Origin: Siphonodentalium dalli
Taxonomy: Eukaryota; Mollusca; Scaphopoda; Gadilida; Siphonodentaliidae
NCBI GenBank assembly: GCA_032622095.1
Contig: CP136068.1
Span: 56,008,025 to 56,072,024 of the forward strand
Reading direction: 5' to 3'
Length of the DNA: 64,000 nt
A model generated the notes under the pieces. The model was not told the origin of the DNA. It searched no databases and worked only from the letters and a program-made list of their open reading frames with translations. Position numbers and translations under genes: made by a program. Of the stretch, positions 51,004 to 61,385 are shown in pieces. Position 1 is the stretch's first letter, and each line of letters starts with the position of its first letter.

Positions 51004-51574
51004 ATTTGCAAAGAGCAAAATTCAAGATGGCTGCTGTCGGCCATGTTTTTCAAAGAAATTTAGAAAACTTAATGAAATTTAGAAAAATTTGATGGCTCCC
51101 ACCCAGTGGTAACCTCGAAGATCTGTATGAAGTTAAAGTTTTGTGACAATTGGATGAGGGAAGTGGTCGGTAGGATGTGCCAAAGGATTTAGTCATGCAA
51201 AGAGTAAAATCCAAGATGGTTGCCAGTGGCCATGTTTTTCGTTGAAAATCATTCAAATTTGATAGCTCCCATCTGGAGGAGATCCTAAAAATGCCTGTAA
51301 AGTTACAAAAATATTTCTCTGATAAATGCGGGCTGCAGGGTGTGCTGAGATTCAAATTTGAAATCCAAGATGGCTGCTGGTGGCCATGTTTTGAACAAAT
51401 TTTGGAAATAATTTATGGCTCCCAACTAGAGGTCACCCTGAACATCCATATGAATTTTTGGTGATGATTGGATGAGGAATGTGGCCTGTAGGGTGTGCTA
51501 AAGGAAATTGTTGACGGATGGACACCAGCCCATGGCAATAGCTAAAACTTGACTTTGACAACTTGAGCTAAAAA
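51004..51574 (+). mobile_element. HINE-like element, family K, copy 2 (5' end lost)
   Basis: Core units with TTCAAGATGGCTGCTG, GGATTTAGTCATGCAAAGAG and ATGAGGAATGTGGCC. It ends CCCATGGCAATAGCTAAAACTTG...ACTTGAGCTAAAAA. The left side joins the truncated LINE. Confidence 0.68.
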
Positions 51575-52009
51575 TGGAAAAGATATATCACTTCTATAAA
51601 ATCGTTTAAATTATGGAACAATTATATATGTGAATACTATTCTCTACTTATGTGTCCAAACTTAATCAAAGAAAGATTTAAACACATTAAAAAAAAATAT
51701 CGCATAGTTTTCAGCGAAAATGTATGAACTTTTGAACAAAAATTATATGACTGTATTAAAAAATGCAGAAACTTATTATGCTACATAATCGTATATTCCT
51801 TTAAAGTTTTTAGTGGAATGAGCCTCTGCCACTTGGGAATGTCAAGAACAGTTCAGTTGGTCTGTCGCCGACATTTCTACACTGGGTCTCATTGTCCTCA
51901 CCATGGCAGGGGGCCCATTAGAGAAACATATCAAGAAATACATCTTAAAAAAACATTCAATATTCTTTAATTACAGGTACTTAGCATGAATCCACTTTTG
52001 TATATATTT
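51575..52009 (-). other. NMT intron sequence with a possible exon relic
   Basis: AT-rich flanks surround a more balanced stretch at about 51830-51925. Read on the minus strand this gives CHGEDNETQCRNVGDRPTEL then a stop, loosely like a thrombospondin type-1 repeat. No acceptor site is present. Confidence 0.3.
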
Positions 52010-52477
52010 GAAAAGTAAGCGTCCGGATGAGGGATGTGGTTTGTAGGTTGTGCTGAAGGATTTAGCTATGGTCAGAGTAAAATCCAAGATGACATGAGAT
52101 GGTCGCTGTTTTTCAATGAAATTCTGAAAATAATCAATGGCTCCCATCTATAGAGATCACCCTGAAGATTCTAATAAAGTTTGGTGATGATTGGACAAGG
52201 GATGTGGTCGGTAGGAAGTGCCAAAGGATTTAGTCATGCAAAGAGTAAAATACAAGATGGCGATGTTTTTTTTATCAAAAATCATTCAAATTCGATAGCT
52301 CCCATCAAGAGGTGATCCTAATCATGCCTGTAAATTTTCAAAACATTTCTCCGATATATCCGAGCTGCAAGGTGTGCCCATGGATTCAAATTTGAAACGT
52401 GAATGAATGCATGGACAGACGCCAACCCATTGGCAATAGCGTAAACTTGACAGAATTTGTCAAGTTGAGCTAAAAAT
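52010..52477 (+). mobile_element. HINE-like element, family K, copy 3
   Basis: Units with GGATTTAGTCATGCAAAGAG and ATAGCTCCCATCAAGAGGTG. It ends with the hairpin AACTTGACAGAATTTGTCAA / GTT (52444-52466) and GAGCTAAAAA. Confidence 0.68.
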
Positions 52478-52794
52478 GTTGAATCATGTTCCATATTCTG
52501 TGGCTGAGAAATAAAGCATTCATTCATTCAGAGAAATGATTTCTGAAAATATTTTCCTTCAAACATTTTTATATAACAATAAACCATAAATCAATCAAAA
52601 TCAACAACAATGCACAGAAGCTGTTTGCTCTACAGAAGCTGAGAATATCCTAAACGTCTCACTGTGATACTTGATCGCCACCTCCAATTCTATTCCTGTA
52701 TTTTTTAGATCTGGTAATGAAATTGTTCTATGATCAAATGACATTAGTCCCCTACACAGAAATAATGTGTTCTATTAATTAAAGTGAAACAAAC
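52478..52794 (-). other. NMT intron sequence
   Basis: Directly downstream of the NMT exon at 52795, starting with the donor GTTTGT. No other structure. Confidence 0.5.
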
Positions 52795-52919
52795 CACTAG
52801 TGTGTCGTTAAGGTCGAGCGTGTCCCATTGGAAGCCTTCTGGGAGACTGAACGGTTCCTTTCTAATTTCTTCTGGTGTTCTGTCACCTTCAATCTCTTCA
52901 TTTTCTGTTACACTCTCAT
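52795..52919 (-). CDS. NMT: N-myristoyltransferase, exon (first found in window)
   Basis: A 125-bp minus-strand exon after TTTTTGTAG, starting with two bases of a split codon. It is acidic at first ([20 protein letters not shown]), then [18 protein letters not shown], matching the EPY(T)LP-GF-WD-LDL block that precedes the catalytic domain of animal NMT1/NMT2. The last codon is GTG before the donor GTTTGT (phase 0); a donor after CTA is also possible but would fit the next exon less well. Upstream exons encoding the lysine-rich ribosome-binding N-terminus were not found up to 64000. Positions 52920-53107 upstream show nothing further. Confidence 0.92.
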
Positions 52920-53107
52920 CTACAAAAATGCAACTACACATCACAATTTGAAATGTTTTTACTAGTAGTTAGATCAACTTCCGTTGACAGCTGCATACTG
53001 GGTCACTCTCAGATAATTTTATTATGTTGATTGATTGAAAGAAATAGGAACAGTGGTTGCACTTGTACCAAGCAAAAAATTTCTTTCATTTCATGGGTTC
53101 TCTTAAC

Positions 53108-53993
53108 CAGGGACCAGCCTAGACCAGATTTTCAGGGCGAAATGACTTCGCCCTACTATAAAAATAAGGCGAAGTGGCCGTTCTATAGGGCGAAGTGAGT
53201 CTACAAAATTTAAATTGATCAGTACTACGACAGGAATCGCTAGCCTATAGAACGAAAATAGGAGAGATGACATATGTCAATTAAACTTATGAAACAATGG
53301 TTGAAATATGGAGTCATTATGTTCACTTCATGACACTAATAACTATTAATAATACCCAAACATAATTGTGAGAGGATAGCACCATTTTATATCGTAATTG
53401 TGGGAGAAAGACAGGATTTTATTTCATATTTTTCGGGTTTTTAAAAATGCCAACAATATATCAAACCGAAACGAAACGAAATCATGAACACTTTTACTGC
53501 GCTCTGTTAGTAATCCCGTTTGAAATTTTAATATGCTTCACAAATGAATTTGTTTTAAAATTTCTTTAACCAAACTCCATAGAGGGAGTGATGAATTGAC
53601 ACATTGTGAGAGGTGTGAGTTGTAATCTTCATTGTAAGGTGTGGTAATCACGGTAATCTAAAAATAACAACAACCAGATTAACACTTGAGGTCCGACGAT
53701 GTTTTCACAGGTGCCAGTAATCAGACTCCGTTGTAAACATGCTTCCAGATTATAGCAATACAGGTGTTAATTGTTTTATAACACCATGATACACCCTGAT
53801 AGTGGAGTATTGTGTGCAATCACAGTTGACAGTTGTAAATTATCATAAATTATTTGGGGCATTTTGCCGATTTTCATCAGTCAACTTTGGAATTTTCAGG
53901 GCGACTTGAACTTCGCCCGACTGCAAAAATAAGGCGAAGCGGACGGCGCTAGGGCGAAGAAGTCGCTCACGTCGCCCTCTCGGCTGGTCCCTG
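53108..53993. mobile_element. Non-autonomous hAT element, 0.9 kb
   Basis: Ends CAGGGACCAGCC / GGCTGGTCCCTG with an 8-bp duplication CTCTTAAC (53100-53107, 53994-54001). Subterminal AGGGCGAA and TTCGCCC motifs recur at both ends, and AAAATAAGGCGAAG occurs near both. No transposase frame. Confidence 0.92.
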
Positions 53994-54054
53994 CTCTTAA
54001 CTGCATGTAGTTAACTGCGGGCGTTTCAGCCAGAGGGGCAGTGGATCCCTTTAA

Positions 54055-54693
54055 CTCTTTCGCTGCCAATCTCGCATAAATGAAAGTTACCCAGTCGCTG
54101 CCAATAGCGCATTTATGCAAATTCGGAGGTGCATCTGGTATAAGGAATGCAATTCTATTTTTTTTTTGCATTACGAAGGGGGTTCGGTTATTTTCTATAG
54201 TGCTGGTGTGCGCTGACAATTTAGAACAAATACTATTGTATAAATACTGTAGTATATTTTCATAAGGGTTCACATTATTAAATTTGGAACCGAAAGGCGA
54301 CACCATCTAATATAGTTCTTTTAGTATCACAGTGGGGAATTACATGGTTTCGAGTTTATGAGTATCACACATTCAAAATGGCCGAGTCGATCGAAAACAC
54401 GATCAGAAATGAGGGAAAAAGGTAATAAACTAGGATATGACATAAACATAAATTAAAGCAAATCAAAGATAGCCACCAAGGTCACGTGACCCCTATGATG
54501 ACCTTGAATGTGTTTCCACGGTGGCTGGTGATAGTCATTGCCATATATACCCACATGTGAAGTTTCAACTAAATACATCAATAATTACCCGATAGTCATT
54601 GCATTACCCATATATACATAAAATACTTGTATTTACATCCAGAATGCTTGGCATTAGGGGGTATGTCAGTGTGGCGGGGTGACAGCAAAAGAG
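54055..54693. mobile_element. piggyBac-like MITE
   Basis: CTCTTTCGCTG / CAGCAAAAGAG ends, directly flanked by TTAA (54051-54054, 54694-54697). TTAA duplication is diagnostic of piggyBac. The 639-bp interior has no transposase frame. Confidence 0.85.
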
Positions 54694-54697
54694 TTAA

Positions 54698-55438
54698 GGG
54701 TTCCTTTTCCCCTCAGATACATTATACTGCCTGATCAACAAGCGATGCCTACAATCCTATCAATCTCGGCATAAATCCCAGTATATGAGAGAGACATGGG
54801 ATAATTAAGGTAATTCATTTGCAAGCTAATGCTCACAATCAGAGAAACATTTAAATCGAGTGCTGGGAAAATTATTCTTCAATTTCAAGAATATGCTTGT
54901 ACACAACAACTGACATTGCTTTTAGCAGTGCTTGCTTTTCCTTTTATCTAGAACGTAATGATTACATAGTCAAATAAAACATGTTGCCATCAGTGTTGCG
55001 ATCCCAGATTGTACAAAATATTTTGGTGTTGAAGAAAAGATGTTAGCTGCTGGTGGTCAATCATATTTCATCACGGATGTCGGCTTTAGTGAGCATGTCG
55101 TAATTACGGGAATATTACAATATTTCCAGGGAAATACAAATGATTTTAGCGCCTTGGATATAATTTGCATGATATTCAGTATCAATACCAATTGATTGGT
55201 GCACACAGACCTAACATGTATGGCCATAAAGAGATTTTCCCAGCCTAAATATAGACAGCCGACAGTTGTGATGTTTTGAGTCATATACGGTTTGGTTTAC
55301 ATATATTATTGTTTATCACAAATACAGAAGGACACGAGTGTGTTAATGGGTTTGCTGCTACAGAACAAGTGCTATGCCATATCAACAAACCCGTTAACAC
55401 ACGTGTCATTCTGTATCCTGTAGAATAGGAGACGATAC
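54698..55438. other. Unassigned DNA between two piggyBac-like elements
   Basis: The part 55135-55285 is related to 3700-3850 (TATCAATAC, TGGCCA, GAGAT, CCTAAATATA in the same order). A long inverted repeat pairs AACACACGTGT-type motifs around 55330-55345 and 55388-55410. No exon recognised. Confidence 0.4.
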
Positions 55439-56088
55439 TTAACCCTTTGAACCCTAGCTCCCCACAACGATCGACACCTTGACCCTGGGCTCCCAGTGGT
55501 ATCTTGACTTATTGTAGGCAGTGTTTAGGCGTATGATGTTGTTTATGTTCAAGTGATGTCACATGTCTGAAACTTTAGAGGTATGTTCCCAATGGACCAC
55601 TGATTATTTTAAGATCTTGAAACATTGCCACATGGTCACTCCCTGGCAACGGTTGCTAGGCAACTACCCGATATTGGAAGTAAAATAGAATTACAGCTTT
55701 TATCGTCGTAATTCATCCCCAAGGAAATGGCGTTTTTGAGGCAGTCAATACCCTATTATGAAATGTGAGATATATCTGGCCAGAAGAGTGAACCTAACTT
55801 GTATTTAAGGGTAGCGACGGTTGCTAAGCAAATACCCAAATGATCGAATGACACCATTGCCCTGTGTATTCAATTGTATTATGCCCCAATTTAGACATTC
55901 CACGGCATGCACATGGTGATGGTTATGTTCAAATGGTGCCACAGGTCTGAACGTTACAGGTGTGTTCCCATGGACCACTGAGTATTTTAAAGATTGGTAT
56001 ACTTTGCCAAACGATCACTCCCTGGTAACGGTTTCTATGCAACTACCCGGAATTGAAAGTAATATGCAATTATACATGTAGCTTATAG

Positions 56089-57193
56089 TAGAGATGGGCG
56101 GTTAACCGTGGAATCAGTTCGGTTTCGGTTGTCGGGAAAAACCGGAAATGACAACCGTGGTAAGTTGGAAAAACCCGTAGTTTCGGTTGTCACAACTTCC
56201 TGTAATCATGGCAGAACACGACGAACAAACGAGTCCTGTGTGGAAATATTTTTCAAAGAAAGATAAGAAATCTAAGTGTGCTGCCTGTAATATATGCAGA
56301 AAGGAGTTCGCACGGTGAAATCGCGCGACGAATTAATTACGTTGCTTCCGTGTACACCTATTTTCGCCGTAGTAAACACAACACAAATCAGTTTATTTCT
56401 CATGTTATTTTAATCATTAAGGCCGTACAAATACTCTGAAAGGTGAATCTGATAACGAGGATACGATATCAAAAGGTATCAATGATTGTTACCCACATTC
56501 CCTATTAGTTTTTATCACTGTTTGGATGTTAAATCGTCAAATATATTTGTGCGCCGTTGATTAAAAATGTTATGCCGGAATCGGAGCCGGAATAAATTAT
56601 ACCGTTTGTCGGTAAACTGTTGAGAAATAGCACTCATTCAGGTGACTTGTATTGGATGCATGTATACTGTATAGTGTGTACAATATTATGTTCCCTAAAT
56701 ATGGTAATAGGCATATAGCCAGATAATGTGATTGAGAGATTCTAGTCATGTTTTATTTTCATTTTGTTGTTTATTTCCAATTTTATTTTTCAAATCATAA
56801 CTATACACATATATCTAGTCACACACATTAGTTTTATGCCAATATAAATGATCATTATATTATTTCACACTTATGATCATATGATGCTGAATTGCAGTCA
56901 TACACAATACACAGACTCACTTGCATTCTAGCACTGCCACTCGACATGGACATTAACAATATACATGTAATAGTAACAATATGATACATAATTTAATATT
57001 ATAAAAGGACATGTACCTCACAAGTTATGGTGATACAATTGGTGTGTTTTCTTTGTAATATGATGAAGCATAATTAGATTTTGTTCACATTAGTAATTTT
57101 TATTAATAAAAACCGAAACCGAAACCGAGACTCAGCTCTTTTTCCACAACCGAAACCGAAACCGAGGCAAAATTTCACAACCGCCCATCTCTA
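56089..57193 (+). mobile_element. Non-autonomous hAT element, twin copy 2
   Basis: TAGAGATGGGCGG ends, 8-bp duplication GCTTATAG (56081-56088, 57194-57201). It is nearly collinear with 12318-13416, differing by scattered substitutions and small indels. Confidence 0.93.
56208..56318 (+). pseudogene. 36-codon BED half-finger of a hAT transposase
   Basis: ATG at 56208 and stop at 56316. The product contains SPVWKYFSKK and CAACNICRKEF, the usual start of a BED zinc finger (aromatic residues, then C-x2-C). The histidine half is missing because of the stop, so it cannot form a complete finger. It is a relic of the parent transposase N-terminus. The frame is intact here but shifted in the twin. Confidence 0.7.
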
Positions 57194-58051
57194 GCTTATA
57201 GCGTCGTAATTCCGAGCTAAGAAACTGCGTTTTCTGTGCAGTCAATACTCTATTGTGAAATTTGAGATTTATCTGGTCAGAAGAGTGAACACAACTTGTA
57301 TTTGACGCCATCAATGGTTGCTAAGCATATACTCCAAGTGATAAAATGAGTCCACCTCACTGTGCATTCAATGGCATTATGTCCCATTCTAGACATCGCC
57401 TAGGGGCATGGTGATGGTCATGCTCAAGTGGTGCCACGGCTAGGTCTTAAACTTTACAGAATTGCTCAATAATACAAGATTTGACACGTGTTTGTAATGC
57501 ACACTCGCAAGTAGATCGGACTAGATGGTATTGTGACCATGCATGCAACCCCTTTCCACAGGACTACGCTGGTGCAATGTCGAAATGTGCAACTGTATAT
57601 AATGCAAATTGATATACTATGGGGATCCTTGATGCGATTGTATCATTACGCTATAAAACCCCATACATTTATCATTGTATCATATGCGCATGCGTGAACA
57701 AATCGACTCAGATAAGTGACTGCGCCTTCTCCCATATGCCAGAACACTGATTATGTATACAAGAATAATTTAAACCAAGAAGAGGTATCGAAATGGTGTC
57801 TTTCTACAATCCTGCGAACCGCACAACAATGTATAGCGTTACGCAAATAGCTTCAAATAATGTACGTTTGTTGAATTCTGCACTATGCGCATGCGCATAT
57901 TTTCCAAACCCAACTAGTCGGCAACAAACCCATAAATATGCAGCCATGGCACTGCTGAAGTTCCTGTGGATCATTTGCATAGATATAAGTGGATATACCA
58001 ATGGTTATAACATATATAAACATGGTACATATGTTTATGACGTCACCGAAT

Positions 58052-58102
58052 GCAAAAGCGGCCAGCCGGGTATACAAACATTTTCTGGCTGGCCGCTTTT
58101 GC
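58052..58102. repeat. 16-bp perfect hairpin near piggyBac-like right end
   Basis: GCAAAAGCGGCCAGCC at 58052-58067 and GGCTGGCCGCTTTTGC at 58087-58102, with a 19-nt loop. Subterminal palindromes of this kind mark ends of many piggyBac-derived elements. Confidence 0.9.
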
Positions 58103-58126
58103 GACCAGTCGGGTTCAAAGGGTTAA

Positions 58127-58645
58127 GCACATTATGTTTTCCAGTTGTTTTTCTTAAATAATAAAGATGTATAATAGTATACACTTGTGTTAATATTGTT
58201 GTGAATTATACACATCTTAATATATTATTTGTTGTTGGATCAATCAAAGAGGTATCAAATCAATAAAATCAAAGGATGTGTTACTTATTGTTCACTCCTC
58301 TATCAGAGTAAATCCATTGGAGTAATGAGTTGGCGTTTTTGTAGGATCCTTTGATAATGCAGAAGAGTGATATATGTTCACCTGCATCCCACTGTTGTGT
58401 TTTTATAAGAATTAGCTTGATTAAGAAGTATTAGTGTAACTAAATTAACTTGTGAACTCATCATACAACCCTATTGTGTTTACAAATTAATCCCAAAATT
58501 TACAATCTTATTCAAATTGATCCCAAATGTATGTCTATCACCTGTTTCTGGTTATTACCATACGATTTTATCTTCTTAATAATATAAATAAAACAAATAT
58601 CATTATCTTTATTCAATACAAAAATATGGTATTAGTATAAAACAT
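58127..58645. other. Unassigned DNA
   Basis: AT-rich, no exon or repeat recognised. The last five bases before the copia element belong to its target duplication. Confidence 0.45.
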
Positions 58646-58650
58646 GATGG

Positions 58651-58885
58651 TGATAGGTTAGCAGAACTCACCACAAAGAATTATCATCTGGTATGATCCA
58701 CCTCGAGATCCCGCTCGCGCTGGCCTTTGACGAACGCCTTGTTCTTTATCAGTTCCATTCTCTCTCACGTATTTCTACACACACACTAAACTACACTCGC
58801 TATGACGTCACTTCCTTCCGCCTCAGAATGTACAGTACAGTCACACCCAGAAACAAATGTCCATTCACCAAAACACATCGTAACA
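58651..58885 (-). repeat. 3' LTR of the copia element
   Basis: On the minus strand it starts TGTTACGATGTG and ends CTAACCTATCA (TG...CA). It differs from the other LTR near 58702 (3-bp indel), 58715-58720, the CA run near 58785, and 58835. Confidence 0.93.
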
Positions 58886-58912
58886 CATTCCTCTTTCTTT
58901 CTTCTATTTTGT
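58886..58912 (-). promoter_or_regulatory. Polypurine tract
   Basis: AGAAGAAAGAAAGAGGAATG on the minus strand, immediately before the 3' LTR, the expected primer for plus-strand synthesis. Confidence 0.85.
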
Positions 58913-59004
58913 TTTGTTTTTTTTGTTTGTTTTCTTTATATACACAAACAATGAATTATCTACATGAAAATATTCAGTGATGATCTAAAAGTCATATTTT
59001 TCCT

Positions 59005-59514
59005 TCAAAATTGTCCACATACAAGTATCTGTAATAATTCTTTATGTGAAGCCCCCTTTTTGGTTAATGCATCTGCCAGTTGGTTCTTACTCTCTATCCA
59101 TTGAAGTTTTGAAATGTCTCCTTCATTTAGCATCTGCTTGATGTTGGAAATGTCTATTCTTAGTCTCTTTTCAGATGCTAACTTGGTTGAATTTATATTC
59201 TCCACTAGAGAACGATTATCAGTGAACACATCAATGGACATTTTGTTTTTATCCACAGTGTTGAAAAGTAATTCACTCAATATGCAGCCCAAATAATATG
59301 CTGCATCCAGTCCGTCAACCATGGCTAGTGCCTCGGCAGCTAGTGTACTCTTCACAACTCTCCGAATTTTGTTAGACTTCCAGCAAATTGGACTACATTT
59401 TTCATTATTGTCAACCAAGAATATCATATAACCACAAGAGCTAGAATATCCATCAGGAAGGTTTGCAAATGAGGCATCACAGTATAGTCTCAGTCGAAAG
59501 ATTGTTAACATCAT
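59005..59514 (-). pseudogene. copia pol, RNase H part (frame-shifted from RT)
   Basis: The frame carries YCDASFANLPDG, STLAAEALAM, FTDNRSLVENI and KNQLADALTKKG. These supply the catalytic D, E, D and D of a copia-type RNase H, which degrades the RNA template during reverse transcription. It overlaps the end of the RT frame (59477-59514) in another frame, so a small indel has separated the two. The ATG at 59514 is therefore not a natural start. The stop at 59005 is followed by about 90 bp of untranslated sequence and the purine tract. Confidence 0.88.
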
Positions 59515-61102
59515 TAAGTACCGGGAATTTTATTTCGAATGATTCCAATTTGAGATGTTTTAGAATTTTGTTGCATTTAACTAAGTGTTCAACTTTGGGT
59601 TCTTTGATAGATGTGCTGATCTCCAAAGCATCATATGCTGCATCAGGGCGTGTCTGATTAACTATCCAATTGATTTGTCCAGATGAGCTCCGCAATTGTG
59701 TTATTTCACTTTCAGTCAACGGTTCATGTTTCATAGATTTCCGTGCATTGTTTATCGGAATGAATTGTGTAGATTCTATGTATTGTTGTTGATTCATGAA
59801 TATTCCTTCATCTGAATGTCTGATATCAAGTCCAATGTATTTGAATTGAGAAGTTTGATGTCTTCCAATGTTGAAGGTTTCAGACAGAGGAATGATAACA
59901 TTTTCTTTAAATTCCTTTGTACCTGCCCAGATAAAGTCATCAACATGAATTAAGAACATTCCAGAAAGTTCCTTATTGTCATATTTGTAGAATAAGCTTG
60001 GATCAGTTACTGATTTTCGGCACCCTAGTTGTTTCATCACATCACAAACTTTGAAATACCAATTTCTCGAAGCATCATTCAGGCCATATACACATTTTTT
60101 GAGTTTCCATAACTTCCCTGATGACAGTGATATATCCGGTTTGAGATATACTTCTCGTCCAATTTCCATTCCTTGCAGAAAAGCAGCCTTCACATCAATA
60201 AAACTGCATATCCACTCTAATGATGAAGCTAATGCTAATAAGATTTTTAGAGTTTCCTTCCCTGCAGTTGGCGAATCTGTCCTATGTTCATCTTTTTCCT
60301 CAAATCCTCTAGCAACAAGTCGAGCCTTTAACTGCCTTTCCCCATTCTTGAATTTTTCTGTAACGACCCACCTTGTTGATATATATGGCTGACCAACATC
60401 ATCTACTTCTTCATACACCTTAAAGTTTTTCCAGTTGTCAAGTTCCTTCATTTTTGCAATCATAATATCTTCTTCTCGTCCATCTGTTATTACCACATTA
60501 ACTTCATCAATGTTCTGATCATCACTACATATATGTTCATCTCTGCATGTGTCAAAAATCTTCCATTCAACACTCGGATTTTCAAAATCTACACCTGACA
60601 CTTCTGAACTGTGTGAATTCATAACATTAAACCATCCTTTGTACTTTCCTGTTGTCTTTCCACCTCTGCTCACAATATCTGCCTTTTTCCATATATCATC
60701 ACTGTTGACTCTGTACAAGATACAGTCATTCAACTTTGGTAGTCCGGAGTCTTTTCCTTTGGAATTAACTGGATTATTTGTATCATCAGTCTCTTCACAC
60801 GCTGCTGTAGACTTTACACTTCTACCGGTATCATCGCTTTCACTTTCATCTTCTGGTGTCATCTGTGCAGTTGGAATTGTCATACATGTAGTTTGAACCT
60901 TCAAATTCTCCTCTTCGTTATCATTGCTTAACAGTTTAACTTCATCAGTTTTTCCATTTGAAAATTCTTGTCCAACTTTCATCATTCTACAAGACGGAAC
61001 TCGGATGTAAAGACTGCCATGTCTTAAGAAAACCACCTTGCCATCTTGACCCAACACTTTTCCAGGCCCTTTCCAGGCGCAGTGGTAGCGTGCTGGGCCC
61101 AT
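59477..61102 (-). pseudogene. copia pol, integrase C-terminus plus reverse transcriptase
   Basis: 541 codons. Residues 1-9 come from the tRNA-derived sequence, with the ATG being the complement of the CAT anticodon. Residues 10-46 (WKGPGKVLGQDGKVVFLRHG) are the integrase C-terminal domain; 50-200 are an acidic linker. RT spans about 215-450: RWVVTEKF, LKARLVARGF, DVKAAFLQG (303-311, first catalytic Asp), CVYGL (337-341) and HVDD (386-389, catalytic Asp pair). The region after 450 leads to RNase H but ends early at a frameshift. The integrase zinc finger and DDE core, protease and Gag are absent. It is probably untranslated or non-functional alone, since no natural start codon remains. Confidence 0.9.
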
Positions 61103-61142
61103 AACCCAGAGGTCCGAGGATCGTAACCTCGCTCTGCTACCA
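61076..61142 (+). other. Primer-binding region = reverse-transcribed initiator tRNA-Met (positions 9-76)
   Basis: On the plus strand this reads as tRNA-iMet from G9 to CCA. It has the anticodon stem GGG-CCCATAA-CCC with CAT at 61100-61102, T stem CGAGG/CCTCG, loop ATCGTAA, acceptor strand CTCTGCT, A73, then CCA at 61140-61142. Three T's separate it from the LTR. The 5' acceptor strand (1-7) is absent. Nuclear tRNA genes do not encode CCA, so this is a copied tRNA, not a gene. Loop position 58 (61124) is T instead of the near-universal A, and 61086 in the D loop is T where animal initiators usually have A20. Confidence 0.92.
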
Positions 61143-61145
61143 TTT

Positions 61146-61385
61146 TGATAGGTTAGCAGAACTCACCACAAAGAATTATCATCTGGTATGATCCACAGCG
61201 ACGAGATCCCGCTCGCACAGGCCTTTGACGAACGCCTTGTTCTTTATCAGTTCCATTCTCTCTCACGTATTTCTACACACACACACTAAACTACACTCGC
61301 TATGACGTCACTTCCTTCCGCCTCAGAATGTACTGTACAGTCACACCCAGAAACAAATGTCCATTCACCAAAACACATCGTAACA
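61146..61385 (-). repeat. 5' LTR of the copia element
   Basis: TGTTACGATGTG...CTAACCTATCA on the minus strand. Near-identical to 58651-58885, with an extra three bases near 61197 and an extra CA near 61278. Confidence 0.93.

Larger units (their letters stand above)
55443..58122. mobile_element. piggyBac-like element, 2.7 kb, with internal 380-bp repeat
   Basis: CCCTTTGAACCC / GGGTTCAAAGGG ends directly flanked by TTAA (55439-55442, 58123-58126). Inside are about three units of about 380 bp sharing GGCAACGGTTGCTAGGCAAC and GACCACTGA-TATTTTAA motifs. A hairpin lies next to the right end (58052-58102), and a hAT element is inserted at 56089-57193. The frame at 57793-58161 is unrecognised and crosses the element end, so I do not call it a gene. 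Confidence 0.82.

Noticed and set aside
57793-58161. 122-codon plus-strand frame
   Set aside because: Runs through the terminal hairpin and beyond the end of a piggyBac-like element, with no homology recognised.
61076-61142. A functional initiator tRNA gene
   Set aside because: The acceptor 5' strand is absent, CCA is encoded, A58 is T, and it sits precisely at the primer-binding site of an LTR element.
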